64,000 nt of DNA from contig NZ_JANADK010000001.1 of NCBI RefSeq assembly GCF_024199795.1, positions 7,192,001 to 7,256,000 of the forward strand. The letters are read 5' to 3'. The notes under the pieces are model-generated. The model was not told the DNA's origin, ran no database searches, and was given only the letters and a program-made list of their open reading frames with translations. Each line of letters starts with the position of its first letter. The first letter of the stretch is position 1. Below are positions 33,161 through 42,215 of this stretch, in pieces. Source of the DNA: Bradyrhizobium sp. CCGB01 (GTDB taxonomy: Bacteria; Pseudomonadota; Alphaproteobacteria; Rhizobiales; Xanthobacteraceae). Position numbers and translations under genes: made by a program.

Positions 33161-35008
33161 ATGTTAAAGTTTGGCGTCGGACGCCTGCTGGCCGGAATGA
33201 TCGGCATGGTCTGCGCGTACGGCGCATCGGTAGCGCCGGTCTCCGCTCAAGGCGATCTTACAAACCGCATGAAGGATCCCGGCCAGTGGCCGATGGCGGC
33301 GCGTGACTACGCCAACACCCGCTACAGCGATCTCGACCAAATCAACGCCAAAAACGCATCCCGCCTGCAACTCGCCTGGACGTTTTCGGTCGGCGTCGAT
33401 CGCGGGCAAGAGGCAGCTCCGCTCGTCATCGATGGGACCATGTATGTGGTCAGTCCTTATGCCCGACCTTACCCGAACCGCGTGTTCGCGCTGGATGCGA
33501 CAACGGGCGAGCTGAAATGGTCGTATGCGCCGAAGCCGGAGCCTGCCGCGGCCGGCGTTGCCTGTTGCGACGTGGTCAACCGCGGACTGGCTTTCGACAA
33601 CGGCAAGGTCTTCCTCAATACGCTCGACAACCACTCGGTCGCCATTGACGCCAAGACCGGGAAGGAACTCTGGCATACGAAGCTCGGCGAGATCAACAAG
33701 GGCGAGACCATCACGATGGCGCCCGTCGTCGTGAAGGGCAAGGTGCTCATCGGCAACAGCGGCGGCGAGCTCGGCGTGCGCGGCTGGGTCACCGCATTGG
33801 ACGAGAACACGGGTGCAATCGCCTGGCGCGCCTACGCGACGGGACCCGACAAGGACGTATTGATCGGCGACGACTTCAAGCCCTTCTATGACAACCTCAA
33901 AGGCAAGGATCTTGGTGTCAAGAGCTGGCCCGCCGACCGATGGCAGGTTGGCGGCGGCACGATGTGGGGATGGATCTCCTACGACCCGGATCTCAACCTA
34001 ATCTATTATGGCACCGCAAATCCAAGTCCATGGAATGCCAACCAGCGCAGCGGCGACAATCTCTGGAGCACGACCATTTTCGCGCGCGATCCTGACAGTG
34101 GGCGCGCGAAATGGGCGTACCAGGTGAACCCGCACGATCTGTTCGACCATGACGAGATCAACGAAAACGTGCTGGTCGATCTCGAACTCAACGGTCAGCG
34201 TCGCAAGGTGCTGATCCATCCTGGCCGCAACGGGTACATGTACGTCATGGATCGCGCCACCGGCGAAGTGATCTCGGCGGACGCATATGAGTTCGTGAAC
34301 GCCTACAAGGGCGTCGATCTCAAGACCGGCAAGATCATTCCCAATGAGGAGAAGACCCCGCTGGTCGGCAAGACGGTCGAGAACATCTGCCCGACTGCGC
34401 CGGGCGCGAAGGACTGGCAGCCATCAGCTTGGTCGCCGCGCACAAAGCTGCTCTACGTGCCGCATCAGCATCTCTGCATGAACTTCAAGGCCTCGCAGGT
34501 GGGCTACATCGCGGGCACGCCCTATGTCGGAGCGGAGGTCGACATGTACGCCGGTCCCGGCGGACATCGCGGCGAGTTCATGGCGTGGGATCCGGTCGCG
34601 CGCAAGAAGGTGTGGGAGATCCACGAGAAGCTGCCTGTCTGGAGCGGCGCACTGGTGACCGCCGGCGATGTCGCATTCTACGGAACGATGGACCGCATGT
34701 TCAAGGCGGTGGACGCCAGGACAGGCAATGTCCTCTGGCAGTTCCGCGCCGGCTCGGGGTTCATCGGCCAGCCGATCTCCTATCGCGGCGCGGATGGACA
34801 ACAATACATAGCGATCCTCTCCGGCGTAGGCGGCTGGCCCGGAGCGGTTGCCAATGCAGAGGTCGACCAGCGGGTGCGCAACGGAGCCCTCGGCTTCACT
34901 GGAGCGATGCAGGATCTGCCGTTCTACACCGCCGGCGGCAGCGAACTCTTGGTGTTCAAACTTGGCAGCGCCAGCTCTCAGGACGGCAGCCATGCGCCTC
35001 CGCGATAA
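33161..35008 (+). CDS. xoxF: PQQ-dependent alcohol dehydrogenase, lanthanide (XoxF) type
   Basis: 615 residues, exported eight-bladed propeller. Signal peptide ends at VSAQG. The adjacent-cysteine pair CC (residues 135-136) in GVACCDVVNRG is typical. The catalytic region reads PHDLFDHDE with Asp329 as base and Asp331 two residues on; this D-x-D marks lanthanide-dependent enzymes, where calcium MxaF types carry Ala. W-motif repeats run throughout (for example ALDATTGELKW, AVDARTGNVLWQF). It oxidises methanol or other primary alcohols in the periplasm, passing electrons to cytochrome c. It overlaps xoxJ by 17 bases. Confidence 0.93.
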   Translation: MLKFGVGRLLAGMIGMVCAYGASVAPVSAQGDLTNRMKDPGQWPMAARDYANTRYSDLDQINAKNASRLQLAWTFSVGVDRGQEAAPLVIDGTMYVVSPYARPYPNRVFALDATTGELKWSYAPKPEPAAAGVACCDVVNRGLAFDNGKVFLNTLDNHSVAIDAKTGKELWHTKLGEINKGETITMAPVVVKGKVLIGNSGGELGVRGWVTALDENTGAIAWRAYATGPDKDVLIGDDFKPFYDNLKGKDLGVKSWPADRWQVGGGTMWGWISYDPDLNLIYYGTANPSPWNANQRSGDNLWSTTIFARDPDSGRAKWAYQVNPHDLFDHDEINENVLVDLELNGQRRKVLIHPGRNGYMYVMDRATGEVISADAYEFVNAYKGVDLKTGKIIPNEEKTPLVGKTVENICPTAPGAKDWQPSAWSPRTKLLYVPHQHLCMNFKASQVGYIAGTPYVGAEVDMYAGPGGHRGEFMAWDPVARKKVWEIHEKLPVWSGALVTAGDVAFYGTMDRMFKAVDARTGNVLWQFRAGSGFIGQPISYRGADGQQYIAILSGVGGWPGAVANAEVDQRVRNGALGFTGAMQDLPFYTAGGSELLVFKLGSASSQDGSHAPPR

Positions 35009-35831
35009 TTGCGCCGCCCTTGCCATCGGCGCCCTGACCGGCCTCGCGTCAGCCGTTCCTGCAAGTGCGGATGGCGAGCTTCGTGTCTGCGCCGACCCGA
35101 ACAATCTGCCGTTCTCCAACAGCGCCGAGGCTGGCTTCGAGAACAAGCTGGCGACGATGGTGGCTGCGAAGCTGGGACGGCAGACCACCTACACCTGGTG
35201 GGCGCAGCGCCGCGGCTTCATCCGTAACACCCTCAAGGCCGAGAAATGCGACGTCGTGATGGGCGTGCCGGCCGGCTACGATCGGGTGGAAACCACAAAG
35301 CCATATTATCGCTCCAGCTATGTGTTCGTAAGCCGTCAAAGCCAGCATCTCGATCTCTCGTCCCTGCTCGACCCGCGCCTGCATCGTCTGATAATCGGCG
35401 TGCACCTCGTGGGTGACGACGGCAACAATCCGCCGCCGGCGCAGGCGCTCGGTGAGCTCGGCATCGTCGACAATGTCCGCGGCTACTCGATCTACGGTGA
35501 CTATCGTCAGGCCGATCCGCCCGCACGCCTGATCGAGGCTGTCGAACACGGCGAGATCGACATCGCCGCAGCATGGGGGCCGCTGGGCGGCTATTTCGCT
35601 GCGCAATCCGAGGTGCCGCTGACGGTCGCTCCGATTCAGGACGGCGCGCGCTTCGCGCCTCAACAGTTCCAGTTCGCCATCTCGATGGGCGTCCGCAAAG
35701 GCGACCACGCTCTACGAGATCAGCTGAATGTGTTCATCGACGAACATCGATCCGAGATCGCCGCTCTGCTGCGAAGCTACGGCGTTCCTCTGGTCGACGG
35801 TTCAGCCGCGGGCTCGGGAGGACACGAGTGA
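34992..35831 (+). CDS. xoxJ: XoxJ-type periplasmic binding protein
   Basis: 279 residues. The signal peptide ends near PASADG, followed by a solute-binding fold: LRVCADPNNLPFSNSAEAGF, ENKLATMVAAKLG, CDVVMGVPAGYDRVETTKPY and a second lobe with IDIAAAWGPLGGYFAAQS. This is the quinoprotein-associated family (MxaJ/XoxJ) thought to help activate or load the dehydrogenase. Its start lies inside the 3' end of xoxF, and its TGA overlaps the next ATG. Confidence 0.9.
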   Translation: MRLRDNCAALAIGALTGLASAVPASADGELRVCADPNNLPFSNSAEAGFENKLATMVAAKLGRQTTYTWWAQRRGFIRNTLKAEKCDVVMGVPAGYDRVETTKPYYRSSYVFVSRQSQHLDLSSLLDPRLHRLIIGVHLVGDDGNNPPPAQALGELGIVDNVRGYSIYGDYRQADPPARLIEAVEHGEIDIAAAWGPLGGYFAAQSEVPLTVAPIQDGARFAPQQFQFAISMGVRKGDHALRDQLNVFIDEHRSEIAALLRSYGVPLVDGSAAGSGGHE

Positions 35832-36466
35832 TGTCTGCCATGGCGTTGCGCGCAAGTGCTCTATCCTTGCTCTTGGCGGCTGCTCCCGACGGCGCAACGC
35901 TCGCGCAGCAAACCCTGCCTCAATCCCAGGAGGTACACGCACCGGTACTGGCGCCCCGTCCAAATTTCGGCGGCCGCGTTGGCAATGGCCGTCCCGGCGT
36001 GTTCATGCAGGTTCCCGTGACCACGCTGTTCCCGGGCGCGCAGCCCGATCCGCCGCAGATCAAGAACCCGGTCCAGGGCGATCCCAACGCTCAGCAACGC
36101 GGCATGACCTACTATGTCAGCTTCAATTGCATCGGCTGTCACGCGCCGAACGGCGGCGGCGGCATGGGACCGGCGCTGAGCAACAATCTCTTCACTTACG
36201 GCTCGCAACCCGAAAACATCTATCTGTCGATCTACCAGGGACGGCCGAACGGCATGCCGGCCTGGGGCGGCGTGCTGCCGGACAGCGTGATCTGGGACCT
36301 CGTCTCCTATATCGGCAAGATCAGCAACGATCCCAACCGACAATGGGGCCGAACCTTCTCCGCCAATCCCTTGTCGCCCGAAGTCGAGCAAGTCCCGAGC
36401 GAGCAGGTTTCGACGACGGATCCCTGGTCGGCCACCAAGACATTCAACTTCGGCCAAAAGCCCTGA
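35831..36466 (+). CDS. xoxG: Exported cytochrome c (XoxG-like)
   Basis: 211 residues with a signal peptide ending near TLAQQ. One c-type haem site, CIGCH (about residue 100), lies in VSFNCIGCHAPNGGGGMGPA, and a Met ligand region in GRPNGMPAWGGVLP. It is longer than typical cytochrome c, as in MxaG/XoxG. Position directly after xoxJ makes it the likely electron acceptor of XoxF, delivering to the caa3 oxidase encoded upstream. Symbol given by context. Confidence 0.82.
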   Translation: MSAMALRASALSLLLAAAPDGATLAQQTLPQSQEVHAPVLAPRPNFGGRVGNGRPGVFMQVPVTTLFPGAQPDPPQIKNPVQGDPNAQQRGMTYYVSFNCIGCHAPNGGGGMGPALSNNLFTYGSQPENIYLSIYQGRPNGMPAWGGVLPDSVIWDLVSYIGKISNDPNRQWGRTFSANPLSPEVEQVPSEQVSTTDPWSATKTFNFGQKP

Positions 36467-36487
36467 TCGGCGGAGCGGAGCAGCCGG

Positions 36488-36865
36488 ATGATCCATCCAA
36501 CGACACGATTACTGATCGTCTCGCTGCTGGCCGTGACGGCGGGCGCTTGCAAGCCGGGTAAGGCGGCCGGCGCGGACAATTTCATGGGTGATGCGCGCCG
36601 CGGCACCGACCTCGTCAAGCAATACCAGTGCGGCACTTGCCACGACATTCCTGGCGTCGCTGGCGCCGACGGAAATGTTGGTCCCCCGCTCCAGCGGATT
36701 GGGACTCGCACTTATATTGCCGGCTATATCCAGAACTCGCCGGACAACATGGCTGCCTGGATCGAGGATCCGCAGCGGGCGTTGCCAGGGAATGCCATGC
36801 CGAGAATGGGCATCCCGCAAAAGGACGCGCGCGATATAGCCGCTTTTCTTTATACGTTGAAGTAA
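36488..36865 (+). CDS. Lipoprotein cytochrome c
   Basis: 125 residues. The lipobox VTAGAC (Cys about 21) anchors it to a membrane. Haem site CGTCH (about 45-49) in YQCGTCHDIPGV, axial Met in NAMPRMGIP (about 104). This kind resembles the cytochrome domain fused to CtaC. It starts 21 bases after the XoxG-like gene and ends 5 bases before gcd, so it may shuttle electrons from either quinoprotein to the oxidase. Confidence 0.85.
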   Translation: MIHPTTRLLIVSLLAVTAGACKPGKAAGADNFMGDARRGTDLVKQYQCGTCHDIPGVAGADGNVGPPLQRIGTRTYIAGYIQNSPDNMAAWIEDPQRALPGNAMPRMGIPQKDARDIAAFLYTLK

Positions 36866-36870
36866 ATCCA

Positions 36871-39270
36871 ATGACCTCGATCCATCGATCGCCAAGCCTG
36901 TTTCGAGACGCGCCGTTGTTGGCCGTCACCGTCTTGGTCGTCGCCGTCATGGGATTGTTTCTTACCGCCGGCGGCATTTGGCTCGCGGCGCTGGGGGGCT
37001 CCGTCTACTATCTCGTCGCCGGCATCATGCTTCTCGTCACAAGCTGGCTGCTCGCGCGCCGTCGCGCGGAGGCGCTCTGGGTTTACGCGGCGTTGCTGCT
37101 CGGCACGGTGGTGTGGGCGGTCTGGGAAGCGGGCTTCGATTTCTGGTCGCTGGCGCCACGCGGCGATGTGCTTGCGCCACTGGGCGTCTGGCTTCTCCTC
37201 CCCTTCATCGCGCGCCGGCTCGTGCCCCGCTCGCGCGCAGCGCGATGGGCTCTCGGCCTCGTGCTGATCGGAGCCGCCATCGTGCTCGGCGTCTCGCTGA
37301 CGCATGACCGCCACGATCTCGCAGGTATCCTGCGAGAAAGCGACGTGACGGACGCAACTGCCTCGTCCGGGCAGGCCCCGCCCGCCGCCGGCGAAAACTG
37401 GACGGCTTATGGCGGCACCGGCCTTGGCACGCGCTATTCCTCGCTCACCCAGATCAGCAACGCCAATGTGAAGGACCTCAAGCTCGCCTGGGAATTCCGA
37501 ACCGGCGATTACAAAGGACCTGATGATCCCGACGAGATCACCAACCAGGCAACGCCGCTCAAGATCGGCGATCTGCTCTACACTTGCTCGCCGCATCAGA
37601 TCGTGTTCGCACTTGACGCGGCGACCGGCAAGCTGCGCTGGAAGTTCGACCCGCAGGTTCAGCACAACAAGACCTTTCAGCACATGACCTGCCGCGGCGT
37701 GTCCTATCATGCGACCAAACCGGGCGGCGTCACCACTGACGCTGCGGCGGCTCCAAGCGATTGCCCGGAGCGCATTTTCGTGCCGACCAATGACGGACGG
37801 ATGTTCGCCCTGGACGCCAGGAGCGGCACGCCTTGCGAAAGTTTCGGGGATCACGGCCAGATCGACCTGAAGGAAGGAAGCGAGATCCAGACGCCCGGTT
37901 TCTACGAGGGCACCTCGCCGCCCGTGGTCACGGACAAGGTTCTGATCGTCGGGGGCGCCGTGATCGACAATTACTCCGATCGCGTGCCATCGGGCGTGAT
38001 CCGCGGCTTCGACATCTATTCCGGACGCCTGATCTGGGCGTTCGACGCCGGCAACCCCAATCCGAACGAGATGCCGTCTGCCTCGCATCATTTCACGGCG
38101 GGCTCGCCAAACTCCTGGAGCATTTCGGCCGTCGACGAGAAGCTCGGGCTTGTCTATGTGCCGCTCGGATCGAGCTCTCCCGATATCTGGGGCGGCGGCC
38201 GATCGGCGGAGAAGGAGCGTTACGATTCGGCGCTGATCGCGCTCGACATCGGCACCGGAAAGCTGCGTTGGTCCTTTCAGAACGTACACCATGATCTCTG
38301 GGACATGGACATGCCCTCGCAGCCGAGCCTGGTCGATCTTCGCACGAACGGCGCGGTGACACCCGCGATTTACATTCCGGCGAAGACGGGCGACATCTTC
38401 GTGCTCGACCGCCGCGACGGACATCAACTGGTGCCTGCGCCGGAGAAACCGGTACCGCAGGCTTCCGCGCCCGGCGACCGGCTGTCACCCACTCAGCCGT
38501 TCTCGGAATTGAGCTTCCGTCCACCCGGCATGCTCACGGGCGCGCAGATGTGGGGCAGCACGATGTTCGATCAGCTCGTCTGCCGCATCAAGTTCAAGCG
38601 CCTGCGCTACGAGGGACCGTTCACGCCGCCCTCGGAGCAAGGCACATTGGTCTTCCCGGGCGATTTCGGCATGTTCGAGTGGGGCGGCATCGCGGTGGAT
38701 TCGCAGCGACAGATCGCGATCGCGAACCCGCAATCCATCCCCTTCGTGTCCCGCCTGGTGCCGCGTGGGCAAGACAATCCGGCGGCCCCGAACTCCGCGC
38801 ATCCGCCGGGCACCGAACTCGGAGTGCAGCCGATGTACGGCGCGCCCTACGGCGTCGATCTCGGCATCTTCCTGTCGCCACTCGGCATCCCCTGTCTTGC
38901 CCCACCCTGGGGCAATATCGCTGCCATCGATCTCAGGACGCACAAAGTGGTCTGGCAGCATCGTATCGGTACGATCCGCGATCAGGCGCCGTTGCCGCTG
39001 CCGTTCAAGCTCGGCGTTCCCATGCTGGGCGGGCCGATCGTGACAGCCGGCGGCGTTATCTTCATCACGGGAACGATGGACGATTACATCAGGGCATTCG
39101 ATGCCCGTGACGGTAGACAGCTTTGGCAGGATCGGCTTCCCGCTGGCGGCCAGTCGACGCCGATGACGTATGAGGTGGGCGGCAAGCAATATGTCGTGAC
39201 CGTTGACGGCGGCCACGGCTCGTTCGGCACTAAATTAGGCGACTATGTGCGCGCTTATGCGCTGCCATGA
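36871..39270 (+). CDS. gcd: Membrane-bound PQQ glucose/quinate dehydrogenase family
   Basis: 799 residues. Five N-terminal membrane helices (about 15-150) bind ubiquinone, followed by a PQQ propeller. HHDLWDMDMPSQPSL (about 471-485) holds the catalytic Asp and PAKTGDIFVLDRRDG (about 503-517) the conserved Lys. HMTCRGVSYH (about 270) matches the active-site His region. It oxidises glucose or a related polyol or acid in the periplasm and reduces ubiquinone. Start at 36871, 5 bases after the previous stop, with a weak ribosome site, so it is probably translationally coupled. Its end overlaps the convergent gene by 16 bases. Confidence 0.92.
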   Translation: MTSIHRSPSLFRDAPLLAVTVLVVAVMGLFLTAGGIWLAALGGSVYYLVAGIMLLVTSWLLARRRAEALWVYAALLLGTVVWAVWEAGFDFWSLAPRGDVLAPLGVWLLLPFIARRLVPRSRAARWALGLVLIGAAIVLGVSLTHDRHDLAGILRESDVTDATASSGQAPPAAGENWTAYGGTGLGTRYSSLTQISNANVKDLKLAWEFRTGDYKGPDDPDEITNQATPLKIGDLLYTCSPHQIVFALDAATGKLRWKFDPQVQHNKTFQHMTCRGVSYHATKPGGVTTDAAAAPSDCPERIFVPTNDGRMFALDARSGTPCESFGDHGQIDLKEGSEIQTPGFYEGTSPPVVTDKVLIVGGAVIDNYSDRVPSGVIRGFDIYSGRLIWAFDAGNPNPNEMPSASHHFTAGSPNSWSISAVDEKLGLVYVPLGSSSPDIWGGGRSAEKERYDSALIALDIGTGKLRWSFQNVHHDLWDMDMPSQPSLVDLRTNGAVTPAIYIPAKTGDIFVLDRRDGHQLVPAPEKPVPQASAPGDRLSPTQPFSELSFRPPGMLTGAQMWGSTMFDQLVCRIKFKRLRYEGPFTPPSEQGTLVFPGDFGMFEWGGIAVDSQRQIAIANPQSIPFVSRLVPRGQDNPAAPNSAHPPGTELGVQPMYGAPYGVDLGIFLSPLGIPCLAPPWGNIAAIDLRTHKVVWQHRIGTIRDQAPLPLPFKLGVPMLGGPIVTAGGVIFITGTMDDYIRAFDARDGRQLWQDRLPAGGQSTPMTYEVGGKQYVVTVDGGHGSFGTKLGDYVRAYALP

Positions 39271-41051
39271 CGACGGCGACGGACCGTGCCCGCCTGCGCC
39301 CGTCCGTGCCTCGTCCTGCTCTGAGGGCGGCTGGCGGCCGAGGCGACGAGCGCCACGCAAGCAGCTAGTCCCAACACTGCAAGACCCTTGCTGATCACGC
39401 CGGCCGGCGGAAGCTGTTTTCGCGCCAGCCAGCAGCCATCTACCGACGCGCCCGGCGGAGACGCCTCGATCATGCTGCCCTCGCTAACCGGCGCGCGGCG
39501 CGCGCGCGACAGCAAGAAACGGAAAGCACCTCCAAGCAATTGCTCGGTCAATTTCGGAGCGACGGCGTAGGCCATCTGGCCGGCGCGCGCCGGCCACCCG
39601 ACGGCCACTTCATCGCGAGGCATGCGGACCAGGTCCAAGAACGTCTGTGCGACATCCTCGGACTGATACAACAGCGGTCCCGGATCGAGTCTCTTGCCCG
39701 ACACGTTGGCACCGTGGACGAAGCCGGGCGTGTCCACCATCGCCGGGAAAACGCCGCAGACGTGGATATTCGCATGCGTACCGAGCTCCTGGCGCAAGCT
39801 CGCCGTGAAGCCGCGCAGGCCGAACTTGCTTGCGGTATAGGCCGCGGCAAACGGCGTCGGCGCCCAGCCCCCGAGTGAGATGTTATTGATCAGGATCCCC
39901 CGCTTCTGTCGGAGAAAGACCGGGAGCACCGCGAAGGCGCCGTGCATGGTCCCCAGCAGGTTGACCTCAATGGTCCGGCGATGCAGCGCGATGTCGGCAT
40001 CCTGATAGGCGCCGAACACACCCGTGCCGGCATTATTGATCCAGACGTCGACGCCACCGAAGGCATCGTCGGCCTGCGCCGCCAACCGCCGGACCGCCTC
40101 GGCATCGGTGACATCGGTCGGGACCGCCAGCGCACGGCCGCCGAGTGCCTCGCACTCGGCCGCGAGGCCCTCGAGAATGTCTCCACGCCGCGCTGCGAGA
40201 GTGAGGCTCGCTCCTTCCCGTGCAAAGGCCAGCGCAGCGGCGCGGCCAATCCCACTCGACGCTCCCGTGATGACAACACGCGTACCCGCCAATGGGCGCG
40301 CGGCAACTTCGGACTTTCCCGGGAGCAGCCATCGCAGCGACCGCCGAAGATGTTCGGTCGCACCGGCCTCGAACCAGTCGCCGTGTGCGAAGATGACGCG
40401 CTCGGGCGCCAGGCTTACCAATCGCTGCGCGGCCGCCTGAACCGAACGGCCGCCGAGACGCAACAAAAGCCGCAGATAAACCGGCGCTTTGCCATCAGGC
40501 TTGGCGATGCCAAGCAGGTTAGCGGCCGCCTGATTTGAGGGCGGTAGATGAGAAGGATCGAGATTCTGCACGAGATCCGTCAAGATCAACGTGCGGCTCC
40601 GCTTATCGAATATCTCCACTTCCGAAAACATCGGTGCGGTCACGGCGATGGTCTCAAGCTCCGCAGCCCATTCTCTCGGGGTGAAATCGCTGAGTTCGCG
40701 GTCGACGCGAAGCTCGGCCGCTCGCACCTGTTTCCGGGCCGAAAGCCCCCTCGCCGCGAAGGTCTGAGCTTGCGGCAACTGCTTTTGCCAGTCGGGCAGA
40801 AACATCCAGTGCGCAACATTGGGCGCGAGCAGATATCTGATCGGGCCCAAACGTTCGAGCTCGCTGCGGAGAAGCGGCGAATACCGCACCGGCGAGTGCA
40901 ATACGAGATCGCCATTCGACAGCCGGATGACCGTCATGCGAACAGGCAGGACCAGACCCGCAGCACTGATGGGCGCATCGTCAGCGATCCAGATGTCGTC
41001 GGTCACCCTCGTGAGGCCGGCGGACGACGAGGTAGCGTCAAACTTGTTCAT
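39255..41051 (-). CDS. DUF4336-SDR fusion protein
   Basis: 598 residues with two parts. Residues about 15-230 are a DUF4336 domain (metallo-beta-lactamase-like scaffold): LVLPVRMTVIRLSNGDLVLH, LLAPNVAHWMFL, and APERVIFAHGDWF. Residues about 255-500 are a full SDR: VVITGASSGIGRAAALAFAR, INNAGTG, ISLGG and YTASK (active site). A C-terminal helix (GLAVLGLAACVALVASAA) and an Arg-rich tail follow. The fusion suggests linked hydrolysis and redox of one substrate, unknown. It is convergent with gcd. Confidence 0.85.
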   Translation of the reverse strand: MNKFDATSSSAGLTRVTDDIWIADDAPISAAGLVLPVRMTVIRLSNGDLVLHSPVRYSPLLRSELERLGPIRYLLAPNVAHWMFLPDWQKQLPQAQTFAARGLSARKQVRAAELRVDRELSDFTPREWAAELETIAVTAPMFSEVEIFDKRSRTLILTDLVQNLDPSHLPPSNQAAANLLGIAKPDGKAPVYLRLLLRLGGRSVQAAAQRLVSLAPERVIFAHGDWFEAGATEHLRRSLRWLLPGKSEVAARPLAGTRVVITGASSGIGRAAALAFAREGASLTLAARRGDILEGLAAECEALGGRALAVPTDVTDAEAVRRLAAQADDAFGGVDVWINNAGTGVFGAYQDADIALHRRTIEVNLLGTMHGAFAVLPVFLRQKRGILINNISLGGWAPTPFAAAYTASKFGLRGFTASLRQELGTHANIHVCGVFPAMVDTPGFVHGANVSGKRLDPGPLLYQSEDVAQTFLDLVRMPRDEVAVGWPARAGQMAYAVAPKLTEQLLGGAFRFLLSRARRAPVSEGSMIEASPPGASVDGCWLARKQLPPAGVISKGLAVLGLAACVALVASAASRPQSRTRHGRAQAGTVRRRRHGSA

Positions 41052-41137
41052 GAGCGTATTCCGGTCAGGACCTTGCTCAAGTCCCCCGCGTGACGCTCGT
41101 TCCTAGCCCTCGCATCCAGGGTGCAGCCACGCCAACA

Positions 41138-41509
41138 TCAGGACGCGCGCGCCCGAGGCGGCCTTCGCGCTTCGCGCAAACGCCGCCGTCGCGCCAACTG
41201 GTGTCCACGCCTTTCCCGGACCTGGGGGATCGCCCTTTCAACGGCCGTCAATTCAGGCGACAGGTCATCTTCGGCAGGCAGCGGATCCACGGAAGGCTGC
41301 TCCATGAGGCCCAGGACGGCGCGCCCCTTGTCGGTGATCCGCCAGCCTCCGCTGACGCGTTCGACCAGCACTTGCGAAAAAATGTCGAGCCCCGACACAC
41401 GCGCGCCGAGTCTCTTGGTCCGATCCGTCCAATCGCTTCCGCTGGTCGCCAATATCGCCATATCCCGCTTGAGATCCTCCATCATGGCAAACCCATCCGG
41501 ATAGCTCAC
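41138..41509 (-). CDS. Winged-helix-like hypothetical protein, start region disturbed
   Basis: From the GTG at 41509 it gives 123 residues with SYPDGFAMMEDLKRDMAILA, SDWTDRTKRLGAR, FSQVLVERVSGGWRITDKGR, a short winged-helix-like domain common in Rhizobiales. The in-frame upstream sequence still looks coding (KFTVLKILV), but no start is available. An extra C near 41534 seems to separate a plausible start (GTG, after GGGAGG) from this frame. The Arg-rich C-terminal third is atypical. Possibly a recent frameshift. Confidence 0.5.
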   Translation of the reverse strand: MSYPDGFAMMEDLKRDMAILATSGSDWTDRTKRLGARVSGLDIFSQVLVERVSGGWRITDKGRAVLGLMEQPSVDPLPAEDDLSPELTAVERAIPQVRERRGHQLARRRRLREARRPPRARAS

Positions 41510-41732
41510 CAGGATCTTCAGGACCGTAAACTTGAAAATTCACCGCCTCCCTCGCATGGCTACGGTCATGGCCGGCGCTTCCCTCAGCGCCTTGGAACCG
41601 GCTTGCCGGAAATCGTCGAGAGACGTCTGGACGGCGCGCGCGGTGGTGGCGGTATCGAACATGGCCGCGGGACCTCCAGTGAAAGAAATTCAGCCTACGA
41701 GAATCGCGGGGCGTGAGACTTAACAATGTCAA

Positions 41733-41948
41733 TTATTGGTGACCTAGAGGCTCTTTAGCCCTGCTGAATTCGTTGTCCCGAGATTCGAATTGCGCAATGC
41801 GCTTGTCGAGCCGCCATAGTTCGATACGGCGAATTGATACCAGAGCAACTGCTTCGCGCTTGGCCTGCTCGTCGTCACCGCAGACAAGGTCGATGCAGCC
41901 GCAGAGTGACCCGTCCGGGTCGACCTGGTAAGCGCGATAGTGTTTCAC
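41733..41948 (-). CDS. Small hypothetical protein
   Basis: 71 residues starting at GTG 41948 (GAGG 6 bases upstream) rather than 42008. KHYRAYQVDPDGSLCGCIDL is followed by a helix DDEQAKREAVALVSIRRIEL. The strand-turn-strand plus helix pattern resembles DUF6894-type small proteins without being one. Function unknown. Confidence 0.55.
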   Translation of the reverse strand: MKHYRAYQVDPDGSLCGCIDLVCGDDEQAKREAVALVSIRRIELWRLDKRIAQFESRDNEFSRAKEPLGHQ

Positions 41949-42215
41949 GTTCAACCTCGCAGATCGTCCGGCCGTTGGTGCTTCTGCACCTTGCACGGTC
42001 ACCGACATAGCCCCCGCCTACAAAGCTGACGTTGATGGTTCGCACCACTTTTGCATTATCATATGTTAATCCAACCGTCGGACGCAGCGGCCGCAAGCCC
42101 ATAGCAACCATCGTTCCGCCTCGGATTTGTCAGCCATGGTCGAGCGGTATCCCGGCCTTTCAACCGAGGCAATGCCGCGAGCAATTCGTCTGGCAAGCAG
42201 AGGCAAATCGGAAGA

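Noticed and set aside
36850..38427. A 525-codon minus-strand frame opposite gcd
   Set aside because: The sense strand codes for a membrane quinoprotein with all motifs; the antisense is Arg/His/Asp-rich without a family look.
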